From a virus: a DNA stretch of 31,865 bases. Every line of letters begins with the position of its first letter. Position 1 is the first letter of the stretch. Positions 1 through 5,265 of this stretch are shown piece by piece. The stretch is from the IMG/VR virus record IMGVR_UViG_3300025704_000077, positions 1-31,865 of that record; one strand, given 5' to 3'. Below the pieces are notes generated by a model, which saw only the letters and a list, made by a program, of their open reading frames with translations, made no database searches and was not told the DNA's origin. The position numbers and the translations under genes are program-made.

Positions 1-326
1 GTAGTGCTGATACGATTGATGGGTGACTTCTCGCCCCAATACTTACAGACAATACTTTGAATAAACATTACTTGTCTCTCATTCTTAGTATTAGCCCAGT
101 AGTTCTCATGGCAACGATCAAACGCATAACGTAATGTCCACCCTGATGCCTTACCAGTCTCTCTGTTTACTTCCATAGCTGTAGGCATATTGTCCTGAGC
201 TATGTCTCGCTTCCACATTGCCTCCAGTAGTGAAGCATCTTCCTTAGTGGAGAGAGTTTTCCTGAAGCGTTTGCCTTTATAAGTAACGTAAGCTTCCCAA
301 CCGCTACCTCTTTTAGTTACACTCAT
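1..326 (-). CDS. int: Tyrosine-type integrase, N-terminal part (cut by window edge)
   Basis: The 108 visible codons begin MSVTKRGSGWEAYVTYKGKR, which resembles the N-terminal arm-binding domain of phage tyrosine recombinases (a short beta sheet, G-W-AYVTYKGKR-R-TLSTKEDA), followed by a helical core-binding segment with TLRYAFDR, ANTKNERQ and KYWGEKSPINRI. The catalytic domain lies beyond base 1. Start: ATG at 326, with AGGAGG six bases upstream lying inside the preceding small gene, whose TGA overlaps this ATG. It is the last visible member of a regulator - membrane peptide - integrase chain, the place where int sits in integrative T7-like phages (upstream of the RNA polymerase). It implies a temperate lifestyle; an attP site is probably outside the window. 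The family call rests on the N-terminus only. Confidence 0.8.
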   Translation of the reverse strand, partial: MSVTKRGSGWEAYVTYKGKRFRKTLSTKEDASLLEAMWKRDIAQDNMPTAMEVNRETGKASGWTLRYAFDRCHENYWANTKNERQVMFIQSIVCKYWGEKSPINRIST

Positions 327-412
327 ACTATACCTCCTGTTAAGAATACTGCTACACAACCAATCGCATAACAAGCACCGCAATATAACGCGCCTTCTAC
401 TAAAAAATTCAT
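323..412 (-). CDS. 29-residue membrane peptide coupled to integrase
   Basis: A very short ORF, MNFLVEGALYCGACYAIGCV then AVFLTGGIV, that is almost entirely one hydrophobic helix with three cysteines. It is supported by a strong Shine-Dalgarno (GAGGAGG, eight bases before the ATG) and by ATGA overlaps on both sides: its ATG overlaps the TGA of the winged-helix regulator, and its TGA overlaps the ATG of the integrase. The integrase ribosome-binding site lies inside this gene. I do not recognise a family. It may be a small membrane protein or a leader whose translation sets integrase output. Confidence 0.6.
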   Translation of the reverse strand: MNFLVEGALYCGACYAIGCVAVFLTGGIV

Positions 413-720
413 AGTCTTATCCTCCTCGCTAAGGCTCTGCCTCGCTTTGTTACCTCGATATACTTCTCAATACGTCTATCGGGATTCTCGTATAGTTTTA
501 TTAAGTCGTGATCTACTAGCACTCGTAAGTTTCTACTTGCACTAGCACTGGATGTATCCATGAACTCACCAACATCCATAACTCTCAGCGTTTCTGAATT
601 AACAAAAGTACGTTGAGCGATAATTACAAAAGCATACACTGTCTGTATATGCATCCACGGGTCAATCTTTCTGAACTCCGTTAGTATTCTTATGTGTTCT
701 TTTAAGTCTCGACCAGACAA
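409..720 (-). CDS. MarR-like winged-helix DNA-binding regulator
   Basis: A 103-residue protein with a winged helix-turn-helix pattern: a helix at roughly 20-38 (WMHIQTVYAFVIIAQR), a first HTH helix DVGEFMD, a recognition helix SSASASRNLRVLVDHDLI at about 57-74, and a charged wing YENPDRRIEKYIEVTKRGRA. This is the MarR/phage replisome-organiser style of wHTH. The start is TTG at 720, preceded by GGAGGG; no ATG is as well placed. It opens the three-gene chain ending in int and has its own promoter (perfect TTGACA) about 150 bp upstream, with a nearby palindrome that could be its operator. By position it may control lysogeny or integrase expression; that role is inferred. Confidence 0.7.
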   Translation of the reverse strand: MSGRDLKEHIRILTEFRKIDPWMHIQTVYAFVIIAQRTFVNSETLRVMDVGEFMDTSSASASRNLRVLVDHDLIKLYENPDRRIEKYIEVTKRGRALARRIRL

Positions 721-873
721 TACACCCTCCTAACCAACTGATAAACATATCAGCCTTCTTAATACAAACTCTGGGAATTAACATAAAACCAAATAAGCAT
801 TTCCCCAAAGCTACTTCGTTTCTTAGAAACTTTATTAGCATGGTTTTCCTTTTTGTAAAGATATTACGGAAGC

Positions 874-902
874 GTAGTATTAGTAATGCGTTTTACTGTC
901 AA
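874..902 (-). promoter_or_regulatory. Sigma70-type promoter for the regulator-integrase operon
   Basis: Reading the minus strand there is a perfect -35 TTGACA (plus 897-902), a 17-base spacer, and a weak -10 TACTAC (plus 874-879). It lies in the only gap (721-923) between the early small-gene operon and the regulator gene and points toward the regulator. No clear rho-independent terminator is visible in the gap; a small GTTTC-TTA-GAAAC hairpin is present without a U tract. The weak -10 suggests an activator-dependent or low-level promoter. Confidence 0.5.
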
Positions 903-920
903 CCTTTACTAGTAATAATC

Positions 921-935
921 GATTCAATTTGAATC
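921..935. promoter_or_regulatory. Perfect 15-bp palindrome, candidate operator
   Basis: GATTCAATTTGAATC is a perfect inverted repeat with a one-base centre. It overlaps the stop codon of the 52-residue gene and lies 19 bp upstream of the TTGACA box. Further half-sites (GGATTCAGGATTCAAT) follow at about 955-971 inside the same gene. The arrangement fits a binding site for a dimeric repressor such as the adjacent winged-helix protein, but no binding evidence exists. Confidence 0.4.
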
Positions 936-1082
936 ACCTTTTTTACTTGACTTGGATTCAGGATTCAATTTCTCTGTGGGTAACTTTTTCTTCCCAAAGA
1001 TAGCATCCCAGTTAGACTCGTACTTCTCCTTGTCTACTTTTCGGGGGCGGTCTCCCTTACCCCCATGTGTTGATTCGCTCAT
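924..1082 (-). CDS. Small conserved phage protein (52 aa)
   Basis: MSESTHGGKGDRPRKVDKEK continues YESNWDAIFGKKK with a lysine/serine-rich tail. The pattern HGGKGDRPR-VDKEKYESNWDAIFG is a recurrent small protein of unknown function in tailed phages. It is preceded by AAGGAG close to the ATG and its ATG overlaps the TGA of the gene before it. It is the last gene of the early small-gene operon. The protein is hydrophilic with no signal or membrane segment. Function unknown; the recognition is of a common phage pattern, not of a characterised family. Confidence 0.7.
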   Translation of the reverse strand: MSESTHGGKGDRPRKVDKEKYESNWDAIFGKKKLPTEKLNPESKSSKKGDSN

Positions 1083-1270
1083 ACTCCTTGTTTCTCCATT
1101 TCTTTAATCATAATATCTAGGTAGTCCCTGCCGCCCTCTCGTACTGCTTTCTGTATAGCTTCCTGCTTGGATTTACCTTTGGTATAGACACTATGATCAT
1201 CTGTATACCAATAGGTAAAGTCTTGCTTCCTGCACATATCTTCAAATTCCTTTAGTGTTGGTAGGCTCAT
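1079..1270 (-). CDS. Hypothetical early protein (63 aa)
   Basis: MSLPTLKEFEDMCRKQDFTY continues WYTDDHSVYTKGKSKQEAI, a small alpha/beta protein rich in charged and aromatic residues. I chose the second ATG (1270): AGGAG lies eight bases upstream of it but only two from the ATG at 1276, and the second ATG makes the ATGA overlap with the previous stop that recurs through this operon. No family recognised and no membrane segment. Probably an early host-takeover or accessory protein by position. Confidence 0.65.
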   Translation of the reverse strand: MSLPTLKEFEDMCRKQDFTYWYTDDHSVYTKGKSKQEAIQKAVREGGRDYLDIMIKEMEKQGV

Positions 1271-1551
1271 TGCCATATCTCCTCTAATTCAATACCAAAA
1301 TCATCGTCAAAATCATCACTGTTTTCACGGTCTTTGTAGTGGTAACAGGTTATGTTAAACTTATTATCTAAATCACAACGCCACACATTAACCTCTACAT
1401 CGGTACGCCAGAACATCCAAAAGTCATCTTCTAAAACATCGGAACGCTTCTTTCCAGATAAGCGTATGCCAGAAAAAATACCGCAAACACGCTCATATAT
1501 TGCTCGAACTTCCTCGTTAGTAAGCCAATCTCTATCGCTATGATTTATCAT
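1267..1551 (-). CDS. Hypothetical early protein, paralogue of the preceding gene (94 aa)
   Basis: The core GIFSGIRLSGKKRSDVLEDD at about residues 25-44 matches GIFAGISIAGKTRSDVLGDS in the gene just upstream, and both proteins go on to a beta-rich segment and end in an acidic helix closing LEEIWQ / LEDNWT. This is a tandem duplication followed by strong divergence. The start ATG overlaps the previous TGA, and the gene ends in ATGA with the next. The product is acidic (DDFDDDFGIELEE) and cytosolic. I do not recognise a family; acidic early phage proteins often bind host enzymes, but that is only analogy. Confidence 0.65.
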   Translation of the reverse strand: MINHSDRDWLTNEEVRAIYERVCGIFSGIRLSGKKRSDVLEDDFWMFWRTDVEVNVWRCDLDNKFNITCYHYKDRENSDDFDDDFGIELEEIWQ

Positions 1552-1811
1552 GTCCAGTTATCCTCTAAATTAATTACTTTAATCTCGTTACCATGAAACT
1601 GGCTGTAGTCGTTACACTGGTACGCCACTACTTTCCACTCCTCGTCCTGCTCTTGGTAATAGACAATAACCTCTATTTGACTGTTCCAGTTAAACTTGTA
1701 CTCGCTATCGCCTAAGACATCGCTTCTAGTCTTCCCTGCAATTGAGATACCCGCGAAGATGCCTTGTACAAACTCTCTGATCAAGAGCATCTTTTTTCTG
1801 TTAATCCACAT
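1548..1811 (-). CDS. Hypothetical early protein, paralogue pair member (87 aa)
   Basis: The open frame extends to 1913, but I place the start at ATG 1811 (MWINRKKMLLIREFVQGIFA): GAGGA lies eight bases upstream and the longer version would overlap the upstream gene by over 110 bases. The region GIFAGISIAGKTRSDVLGDS is shared with the next gene, as is the beta-rich middle (QIEVIVYYQEQDEEWKVVAY). It overlaps the upstream stop by 11 bases and the downstream start by 4. Function unknown. Confidence 0.65.
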   Translation of the reverse strand: MWINRKKMLLIREFVQGIFAGISIAGKTRSDVLGDSEYKFNWNSQIEVIVYYQEQDEEWKVVAYQCNDYSQFHGNEIKVINLEDNWT

Positions 1812-1992
1812 CTTTAAATTCCTCGTAGTGTACAATCTCTTCTGTTGGCTCGTGTACAATCTCAAACCCTGCGTAGCCTGTCTCATCGTCATTGAGTCTA
1901 AGTACAATGTCATAGTCGAGAAGCTGTTGGACTACTTTACCATCACTGCCAGTTATTTCTAGTTGCTCGTGTATGTCTTCGAATATATCCAT
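1801..1992 (-). CDS. Hypothetical acidic early protein (63 aa)
   Basis: MDIFEDIHEQLEITGSDGKV and onward: a strongly acidic protein with alternating hydrophobic beta-like stretches (DYDIVLRL, GYAGFEIVHEP) and an EEIVHYEEFKD tail. GAGGTG lies six bases before the ATG. The stop overlaps the next gene, so translation is probably coupled. No membrane segment, cysteine cluster or DNA-binding motif seen. Not recognised. Confidence 0.6.
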   Translation of the reverse strand: MDIFEDIHEQLEITGSDGKVVQQLLDYDIVLRLNDDETGYAGFEIVHEPTEEIVHYEEFKDVD

Positions 1993-2001
1993 GTTACACC
2001 T

Positions 2002-2181
2002 CTATAAGTTAGTTACTAATTGTGTTACACCGCGAGCCTTCTCAGCTTCGAGGTAGTCTAGCCAATGGTAGCTAGGGTCTTGATCGTCATCTTCCATGTC
2101 CCACAACCTTGCGCGTTCCTTGCGAATGGCTGTACTGATTGATTCAAACTGTGCTTCTACTACTGGGTTAGCTGTCAACAT
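2002..2181 (-). CDS. Hypothetical early protein (59 aa)
   Basis: MLTANPVVEAQFESISTAIR then KERARLWDMEDDDQDPSYHW, a hydrophilic helical protein ending GVTQLVTNL. AGGAG is nine bases before the ATG, within the end of the upstream membrane-peptide gene, which overlaps it by 14 bases. The central EDDDQDPS segment is probably a turn between two helices. No known family recognised. Position and ribosome-binding site make it a real gene. Confidence 0.55.
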   Translation of the reverse strand: MLTANPVVEAQFESISTAIRKERARLWDMEDDDQDPSYHWLDYLEAEKARGVTQLVTNL

Positions 2182-2284
2182 GATACTCTACTCCTGTTGG
2201 TGTGGGTGTAGCTAAAAGGTTAATGTTGAATACTCCGACAATTATAACACTAGCTGTCAAGCAAAGTAAAAGTTCTTTTAACAT
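2168..2284 (-). CDS. 38-residue membrane peptide
   Basis: MLKELLLCLTASVIIVGVFN forms one N-terminal hydrophobic helix (about residues 4-25), followed by a short polar tail with PTPTG. GGGAG lies six bases before the ATG. It overlaps the next gene by 14 bases and contains that gene's ribosome-binding site. The helix could be a membrane anchor or an uncleaved signal. It is similar in design to the 29-residue peptide before the integrase, though not in sequence. Function unknown. Confidence 0.5.
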   Translation of the reverse strand: MLKELLLCLTASVIIVGVFNINLLATPTPTGVEYHVDS

Positions 2285-2286
2285 TA

Positions 2287-2418
2287 TTATCTCCCTAACA
2301 AATCAAATAGTAAATTACTGCGTAGTGTGTGTAGGTCTGCCTTGCCGATAGAGTGCAACTCGTGCAACTCTATGCGGAACATTTGGCACAGTCTCATATC
2401 TAATTCTTTATCAAACAT
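2287..2418 (-). CDS. Hypothetical early peptide (43 aa)
   Basis: MFDKELDMRLCQMFRIELHE then LHSIGKADLHTLRSNLLFDL; mostly helical and amphipathic. The open frame runs up to 2496, but the start at 2418 has AAGGAG seven bases upstream and overlaps the previous stop by eight bases, matching operon style; the longer version would overlap the upstream gene by 86 bases. Not recognised. Confidence 0.5.
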   Translation of the reverse strand: MFDKELDMRLCQMFRIELHELHSIGKADLHTLRSNLLFDLLGR

Positions 2419-2683
2419 TAGCTGTCTCCTTGTTATACTCGCGCCAGATGCTAATAAACCCTGCATGGTAGCCTTTCTTACAGTTACCATAGACAACTTC
2501 AGGCTCTCTACGCTTAATGAATCTAGATGCGATAATATACTGTCTGCGCTTAGTCTTAATCCAGTATCGGTTAACGTCTTTATCTTCTACTACGTATGCG
2601 CCTAGTTTCCCCGCTACCGTAGCAATTAAGTTTACGGCTTTTGCACATACCCGTGGTGATGCCTTACTGATTAATTTTAACAT
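2411..2683 (-). CDS. Hypothetical basic early protein (90 aa)
   Basis: MLKLISKASPRVCAKAVNLI followed by a beta-rich basic part (YWIKTKRRQYIIASRFIKRREPEVV). Net positive charge suggests nucleic-acid contact, but there is no recognised fold. GAGGT stands eight bases before the ATG. It lies 12 bases after the stop of the upstream gene and overlaps the next by eight. Function unknown. Confidence 0.6.
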   Translation of the reverse strand: MLKLISKASPRVCAKAVNLIATVAGKLGAYVVEDKDVNRYWIKTKRRQYIIASRFIKRREPEVVYGNCKKGYHAGFISIWREYNKETANV

Positions 2684-2695
2684 TGGTATTACCTC

Positions 2696-3043
2696 TTAGT
2701 TGTTTGAACGTGAAAAATGTTTATTAATTGGATACTTCTTACAGTGCGCGGTATAGTCCTCATCCCACGCGGTACTAACTTCATTGATGCCCCAGTCGCT
2801 GATAATCTCATCAGGCGATTGGTCGTATTCAAGAATGTAACTGAACCCTGCTAAATACTCTACCTCATCTTTTAAGTCTGTAGGGTTGGTTAAGTATATC
2901 ACACCTATATCACAGGCTTCAACTGCTTCCACTGCATCGTCAAAACTAGTCCCTACGTAGTCAGTGTAGCCCTCGCATTCTACCTCGATAATGTAGCCCT
3001 GCTTTAAGCCCCATTTGATTAGGTGTTGATGTGCCTTTTTCAT
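2696..3043 (-). CDS. Hypothetical early protein (115 aa)
   Basis: MKKAHQHLIKWGLKQGYIIE and onward: an N-terminal helix, a central strand-helix-strand unit (VGTSFDDAVEAVEACDIGVIYL), an acidic DEVEYLAGFSYILEYDQSPDEI segment and a basic C-terminus. GGAGGT is placed five bases before the ATG, and the ATG overlaps the previous TGA. It is the largest gene of the small early operon. I do not recognise a characterised family. Confidence 0.65.
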   Translation of the reverse strand: MKKAHQHLIKWGLKQGYIIEVECEGYTDYVGTSFDDAVEAVEACDIGVIYLTNPTDLKDEVEYLAGFSYILEYDQSPDEIISDWGINEVSTAWDEDYTAHCKKYPINKHFSRSNN

Positions 3044-3252
3044 ACCCCACCTCCGATTAGTTTAACGTCATAAAGTTTATCATCTACTAGTTTGTAGAAT
3101 TTAGAATTAGGTAGGTAAACGTGCAGATCGCTACCGTCATCATCCAGTCCGAAAAAGATGCAGTCAAAACCACCCACATCGCATCTGCGAGCCTCAACAG
3201 ACTGTAACACAATCTGCTTATCTCTGATTTGTTTCTGGCTTACATATGGCAT
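3040..3252 (-). CDS. Hypothetical early protein (70 aa), first gene of the early operon
   Basis: The frame is open to 3273, but I choose ATG 3252 (MPYVSQKQIRDKQIVLQSVE) because GGAGG sits four bases upstream of it and the earlier ATG has no ribosome-binding site. The product is beta-rich (GFDCIFFGLDDDGSDLHVYL) and ends VKLIGGGV. It follows a promoter-like sequence at 3382-3410 by about 130 bases of leader, and it heads a run of overlapping genes reaching 924. Not recognised. Confidence 0.6.
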   Translation of the reverse strand: MPYVSQKQIRDKQIVLQSVEARRCDVGGFDCIFFGLDDDGSDLHVYLPNSKFYKLVDDKLYDVKLIGGGV

Positions 3253-3362
3253 ACTGCCTCCGTTGGTGTTCATTGATTTAGTGATGCTATGGTCTCACAT
3301 CCTGACCCTGCTGTCTACCCCTGCTCCTACCCATTCACCGCAGAAAATGCCCCTCTTACCTC

Positions 3363-3422
3363 AAGCGTCAAAACTAACCTCAAAATACTATCATGGTTTT
3401 TAAGCGTCAAAATACTATCATG
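3363..3422 (-). repeat. Interleaved direct repeats in the early-operon leader
   Basis: On the minus strand two copies of CATGATAGTATTTTGA, 28 bp apart, are interleaved with three TTTTGA-(C/G)G-(C)TT units, two of them identical (TTTTGACGCTT). On the plus strand these are tcaaaatactatcatg (3380-3395 and 3408-3423) and aagcgtcaaaa (3364-3374 and 3403-3413). They cover the candidate promoter, so they may be regulator sites, although iteron-like replication sites or a simple local duplication are also possible. Confidence 0.6.
3382..3410 (-). promoter_or_regulatory. Sigma70-type promoter for the early small-gene operon
   Basis: Minus strand: -35 TTGACG (plus 3405-3410), 17-base spacer, -10 TATTTT (plus 3382-3387). 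It lies within the direct repeats and just downstream, in the sense of transcription, of Fur-like boxes. Transcription would run into the 70-residue gene and the rest of the operon to about 924. A host-type promoter here fits the early region of a T7-like phage. Confidence 0.45.
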
Positions 3423-3426
3423 TTGT

Positions 3427-3441
3427 TGCGAATGATTCTCA
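3427..3441. promoter_or_regulatory. Fur-box-like site (11 of 14)
   Basis: TGCGAATGATTCTCA matches the 7-1-7 Fur consensus TGATAATNATTATCA at 11 of 14 positions. It is 16 bases upstream of the -35 of the early-operon promoter. It is the weakest of the Fur-like sites and is listed because of the stronger sites around it. Confidence 0.4.
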
Positions 3442-3477
3442 TTAACATCTGGCGTAGTGGTGCTTACCAAATGCAAA

Positions 3478-3498
3478 TGAGAATCGTTATCATTATCA
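3478..3498. promoter_or_regulatory. Two overlapping Fur-box-like sites
   Basis: The stretch TGAGAATCGTTATCA (3478-3492, 12 of 14) and the copy shifted six bases, TCGTTATCATTATCA (3484-3498, 11 of 14), form the staggered double 7-1-7 arrangement typical of Fur operators. It lies just after the GP88-like gene and upstream of the early-operon promoter. Binding is inferred from the motif. Confidence 0.6.
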
Positions 3499-3505
3499 TT
3501 TAGGT

Positions 3506-4369
3506 TTAGGCTGATATAAGTTTGGTTAGTTTGGCTAGATTAGACTGGTTAAAAAAGAACCCGTTCTTGGTTTCATCTTGGGCGCGTTCTAGCTTGTTCG
3601 ATCCTTTGCGCTTTAATACACCAACACTGCCTGCAGGATCTAAGAACCGAGCATCCGTATCATCCATATTGATTAAGGGTATCAGGTCAAGCTTCTCAGG
3701 CATTTTATATTCACCCTTGGTTTCAGCAGTGTTAACTGCTAGAACCGTCTTAAAACCGCCTTTAATAGCTCGAGCGGTCATTGTCATTGTTTTATCATTG
3801 TTCGCGCTACCGCTAAATGTGAGATCGTAATTCTTGAGAGTATTCTTTTTAACGCGACTAAAAACCTTGGTGTAATCGTAGAACCTAATAGACGGAAAAT
3901 AAGATATAAAATTATTAAAATCAATATCGGTCGTGCCGTTTAAACGCACCGCTAACGTATCGCCATGGTTGGCATCATGTACGCATATTTCACCGCGTAA
4001 AACTTTAAAGAACCTATCGCGCTCTAATAGATAGCATAGCGTGCGTTTGGTTACCGCCTTTTGTGCCTGAGTCATTCCCAATTGACCGCTTGAAATTAAA
4101 CAATCAGACTTGCACCCAAATAAATCAGCCCCAGCGCATAGCGTTTGACTCGCTACTTTATCAGCGGGTTGCATGTATAAAATAGCGGTGTTGATATTAA
4201 TCTTTTTACCTTTAGATGTTTTGGTGCTACTGTTAACGTTAACTAATGGCGTATTAACTTGCGTTAAATAATCCCAGTTTTTAATTGCCCATGTTTTAAC
4301 AGATGGATTAATTGCGTCACTTGCTAGAAGTGTTTTTTTAGATACTTGTAGTTTCATAATGTGCACCAT
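3506..4369 (-). CDS. GP88-like phage protein with cysteine cluster
   Basis: A 287-residue protein with features of the phage 'gene product 88' family: a cysteine cluster CAGADLFGCKSDC (Cys78, Cys86, Cys90), a following helical part (QAQKAVTKRTLCYLLERDRF), an acidic/polar RLNGTTDIDFNNF stretch and FPSIRFYDYTKVFSR at about 158-172, equivalent to the fYaYTK motif of that family. The biochemical role is unknown; the spaced cysteines suggest metal or Fe-S binding (inference). Two candidate starts, ATG 4369 and ATG 4357 (MKLQVSKK), both lack a Shine-Dalgarno, unlike neighbouring genes. It is preceded by a terminator-like hairpin and followed by Fur-like operators, so it may have its own transcription unit. 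The family call comes from motif memory and is moderate. Confidence 0.6.
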   Translation of the reverse strand: MVHIMKLQVSKKTLLASDAINPSVKTWAIKNWDYLTQVNTPLVNVNSSTKTSKGKKININTAILYMQPADKVASQTLCAGADLFGCKSDCLISSGQLGMTQAQKAVTKRTLCYLLERDRFFKVLRGEICVHDANHGDTLAVRLNGTTDIDFNNFISYFPSIRFYDYTKVFSRVKKNTLKNYDLTFSGSANNDKTMTMTARAIKGGFKTVLAVNTAETKGEYKMPEKLDLIPLINMDDTDARFLDPAGSVGVLKRKGSNKLERAQDETKNGFFFNQSNLAKLTKLISA

Positions 4370-4395
4370 ATTGGTTTAGTTAATTAATATAATAG

Positions 4396-4419
4396 AACCC
4401 GCTATTGCTAACGGGCTCG
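4396..4419 (-). terminator. Terminator-like hairpin
   Basis: On the minus strand GAGCCCG pairs with CGGGTTC (one G.T pair) around a 10-base loop, followed by TATTATATTAATTAA. It is placed just after the 62-residue gene and before the GP88-like gene. The T tract is interrupted, so termination may be partial. Confidence 0.4.
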
Positions 4420-4424
4420 ATATA

Positions 4425-4613
4425 TTAACTACGATCAAAGCATAGGTATTCAAGCAATTCATCTAGGGCTATTTGCGTTTGGTCGTGTTCATCGTCCATA
4501 TTCATATTGCTATAGTGTTGCAAGTCCGCCACCAGTGCTTGAGTTAATCGGAATAGATCGTCCCCATCATGCTCCGCTAGATCAAAAGTGTTAATGCCAA
4601 TATGTAATTTCAT
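4425..4613 (-). CDS. Hypothetical acidic protein (62 aa)
   Basis: MKLHIGINTFDLAEHDGDDL then FRLTQALVADLQHYSNMNMD: one short N-terminal strand, then two amphipathic helices with a very acidic linker (DDEHDQTQIALDELLEYL). AGGTGA lies four bases before the ATG. It is between the 78-residue gene and the GP88-like gene, followed by a hairpin. Not recognised. Its acidity suggests a protein-binding role, but nothing more can be said. Confidence 0.55.
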   Translation of the reverse strand: MKLHIGINTFDLAEHDGDDLFRLTQALVADLQHYSNMNMDDEHDQTQIALDELLEYLCFDRS

Positions 4614-4620
4614 AAGTCAC

Positions 4621-4680
4621 CTATAAAGTAGTTTAATTAGTTTAATGGATACCACTGTTTCCAATGGCATCTATAAAGTA
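4621..4680 (-). repeat. Hairpin with GAAA loop bracketed by a 10-bp direct repeat
   Basis: The plus-strand sequence ctataaagta occurs at 4621-4630 and again at 4671-4680. Between them, on the minus strand, ATGCCATTG-GAAA-CAGTGGTAT (4649-4670) forms a nine-pair stem, two pairs being G.U, closed by a GNRA-type tetraloop. No U tract follows, so it looks like an RNA processing or stability element, or a regulator site, rather than a terminator. Confidence 0.4.
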
Positions 4681-4685
4681 ACTAT

Positions 4686-4924
4686 TTATTTATTTAGCTC
4701 CCGCTCCGCTTGCCAAACCATAGTTTTTAATTCTTTAATTTCAAAATATTCAGCCATATAACCATTCAATTTTAAATCATCATCAGCAGTCCATTCATCA
4801 ATGAGGGCTCTCTTACAAGCTTTCTGAGTTTCGACTGATGATTCTAATGCACGCGATCTAGTAGATAGTGCTAGGCTTATTTGGAGAAGTTGGTCGCTGT
4901 CAAGTTTTAGATTTGAAGTAGTCA
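4686..4924 (-). CDS. Hypothetical helical protein (78 aa)
   Basis: MTTSNLKLDSDQLLQISLAL and onward, almost wholly helical with heptad-like leucines (ELKTMVWQAERELNK at the end). The frame is open to 5078, but the N-terminal extension would translate straight through a Fur-like box and has no ribosome-binding site, whereas ATG 4924 has AAGG ten bases upstream. It is the first gene after the junction region and has a Fur-like box 28 bases before its start. A weak ribosome-binding site leaves the start uncertain. Not recognised. Confidence 0.5.
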
Positions 4925-4951
4925 TAATATGTAGCCTTTTAGTTATGTAAA

Positions 4952-4966
4952 TGATAATGATTCGCA
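4952..4966. promoter_or_regulatory. Fur-box-like site upstream of the 78-aa gene
   Basis: TGATAATGATTCGCA matches TGATAATNATTATCA at 12 of 14 positions and lies 28 bases before the ATG of the first junction gene, a normal position for a Fur operator. I could not find a convincing -35/-10 pair beside it. Confidence 0.55.
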
Positions 4967-5265
4967 TTTGCGATTGGGTAGCCTCTTTGCTTTCCCATGA
5001 TTGGAGTATACTAAATAACGCACATAAATAGTATAGGCAGAGCTTATTGATCGTGACCACCTCCGCTGATTTGGTCATATTAGGTGATTTTAGCGTGATT
5101 TTAAAATTACAAAATGGCTTGTAGTAGGTCTAGTTTGCCGCGTGTTGAACGATCTTTTTATGAATAGCGTGGTATGGCTTTCTAGTAATGGCGTTAGGCG
5201 TACATTATGCACCCTTAGCGTTGATTTGTCATAATCAAAAAAACAGATAAAGAGAGACAGAAACA

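Noticed and set aside
2168-2284. TTGACA and TATAAT within the 38-residue membrane peptide gene
   Set aside because: The two hexamers are only eight bases apart, far from the 16-18 needed; the sequence encodes LTASVIIV.
3158-3403. Plus-strand 81-residue open frame across the early promoter
   Set aside because: No ribosome-binding site; it overlaps the first early gene antisense and the direct repeats.
4925-5078. N-terminal extension of the 78-residue gene up to ATG 5078
   Set aside because: No ribosome-binding site at 5078, and the extension reads through a Fur-like box; ATG 4924 is a simpler start.
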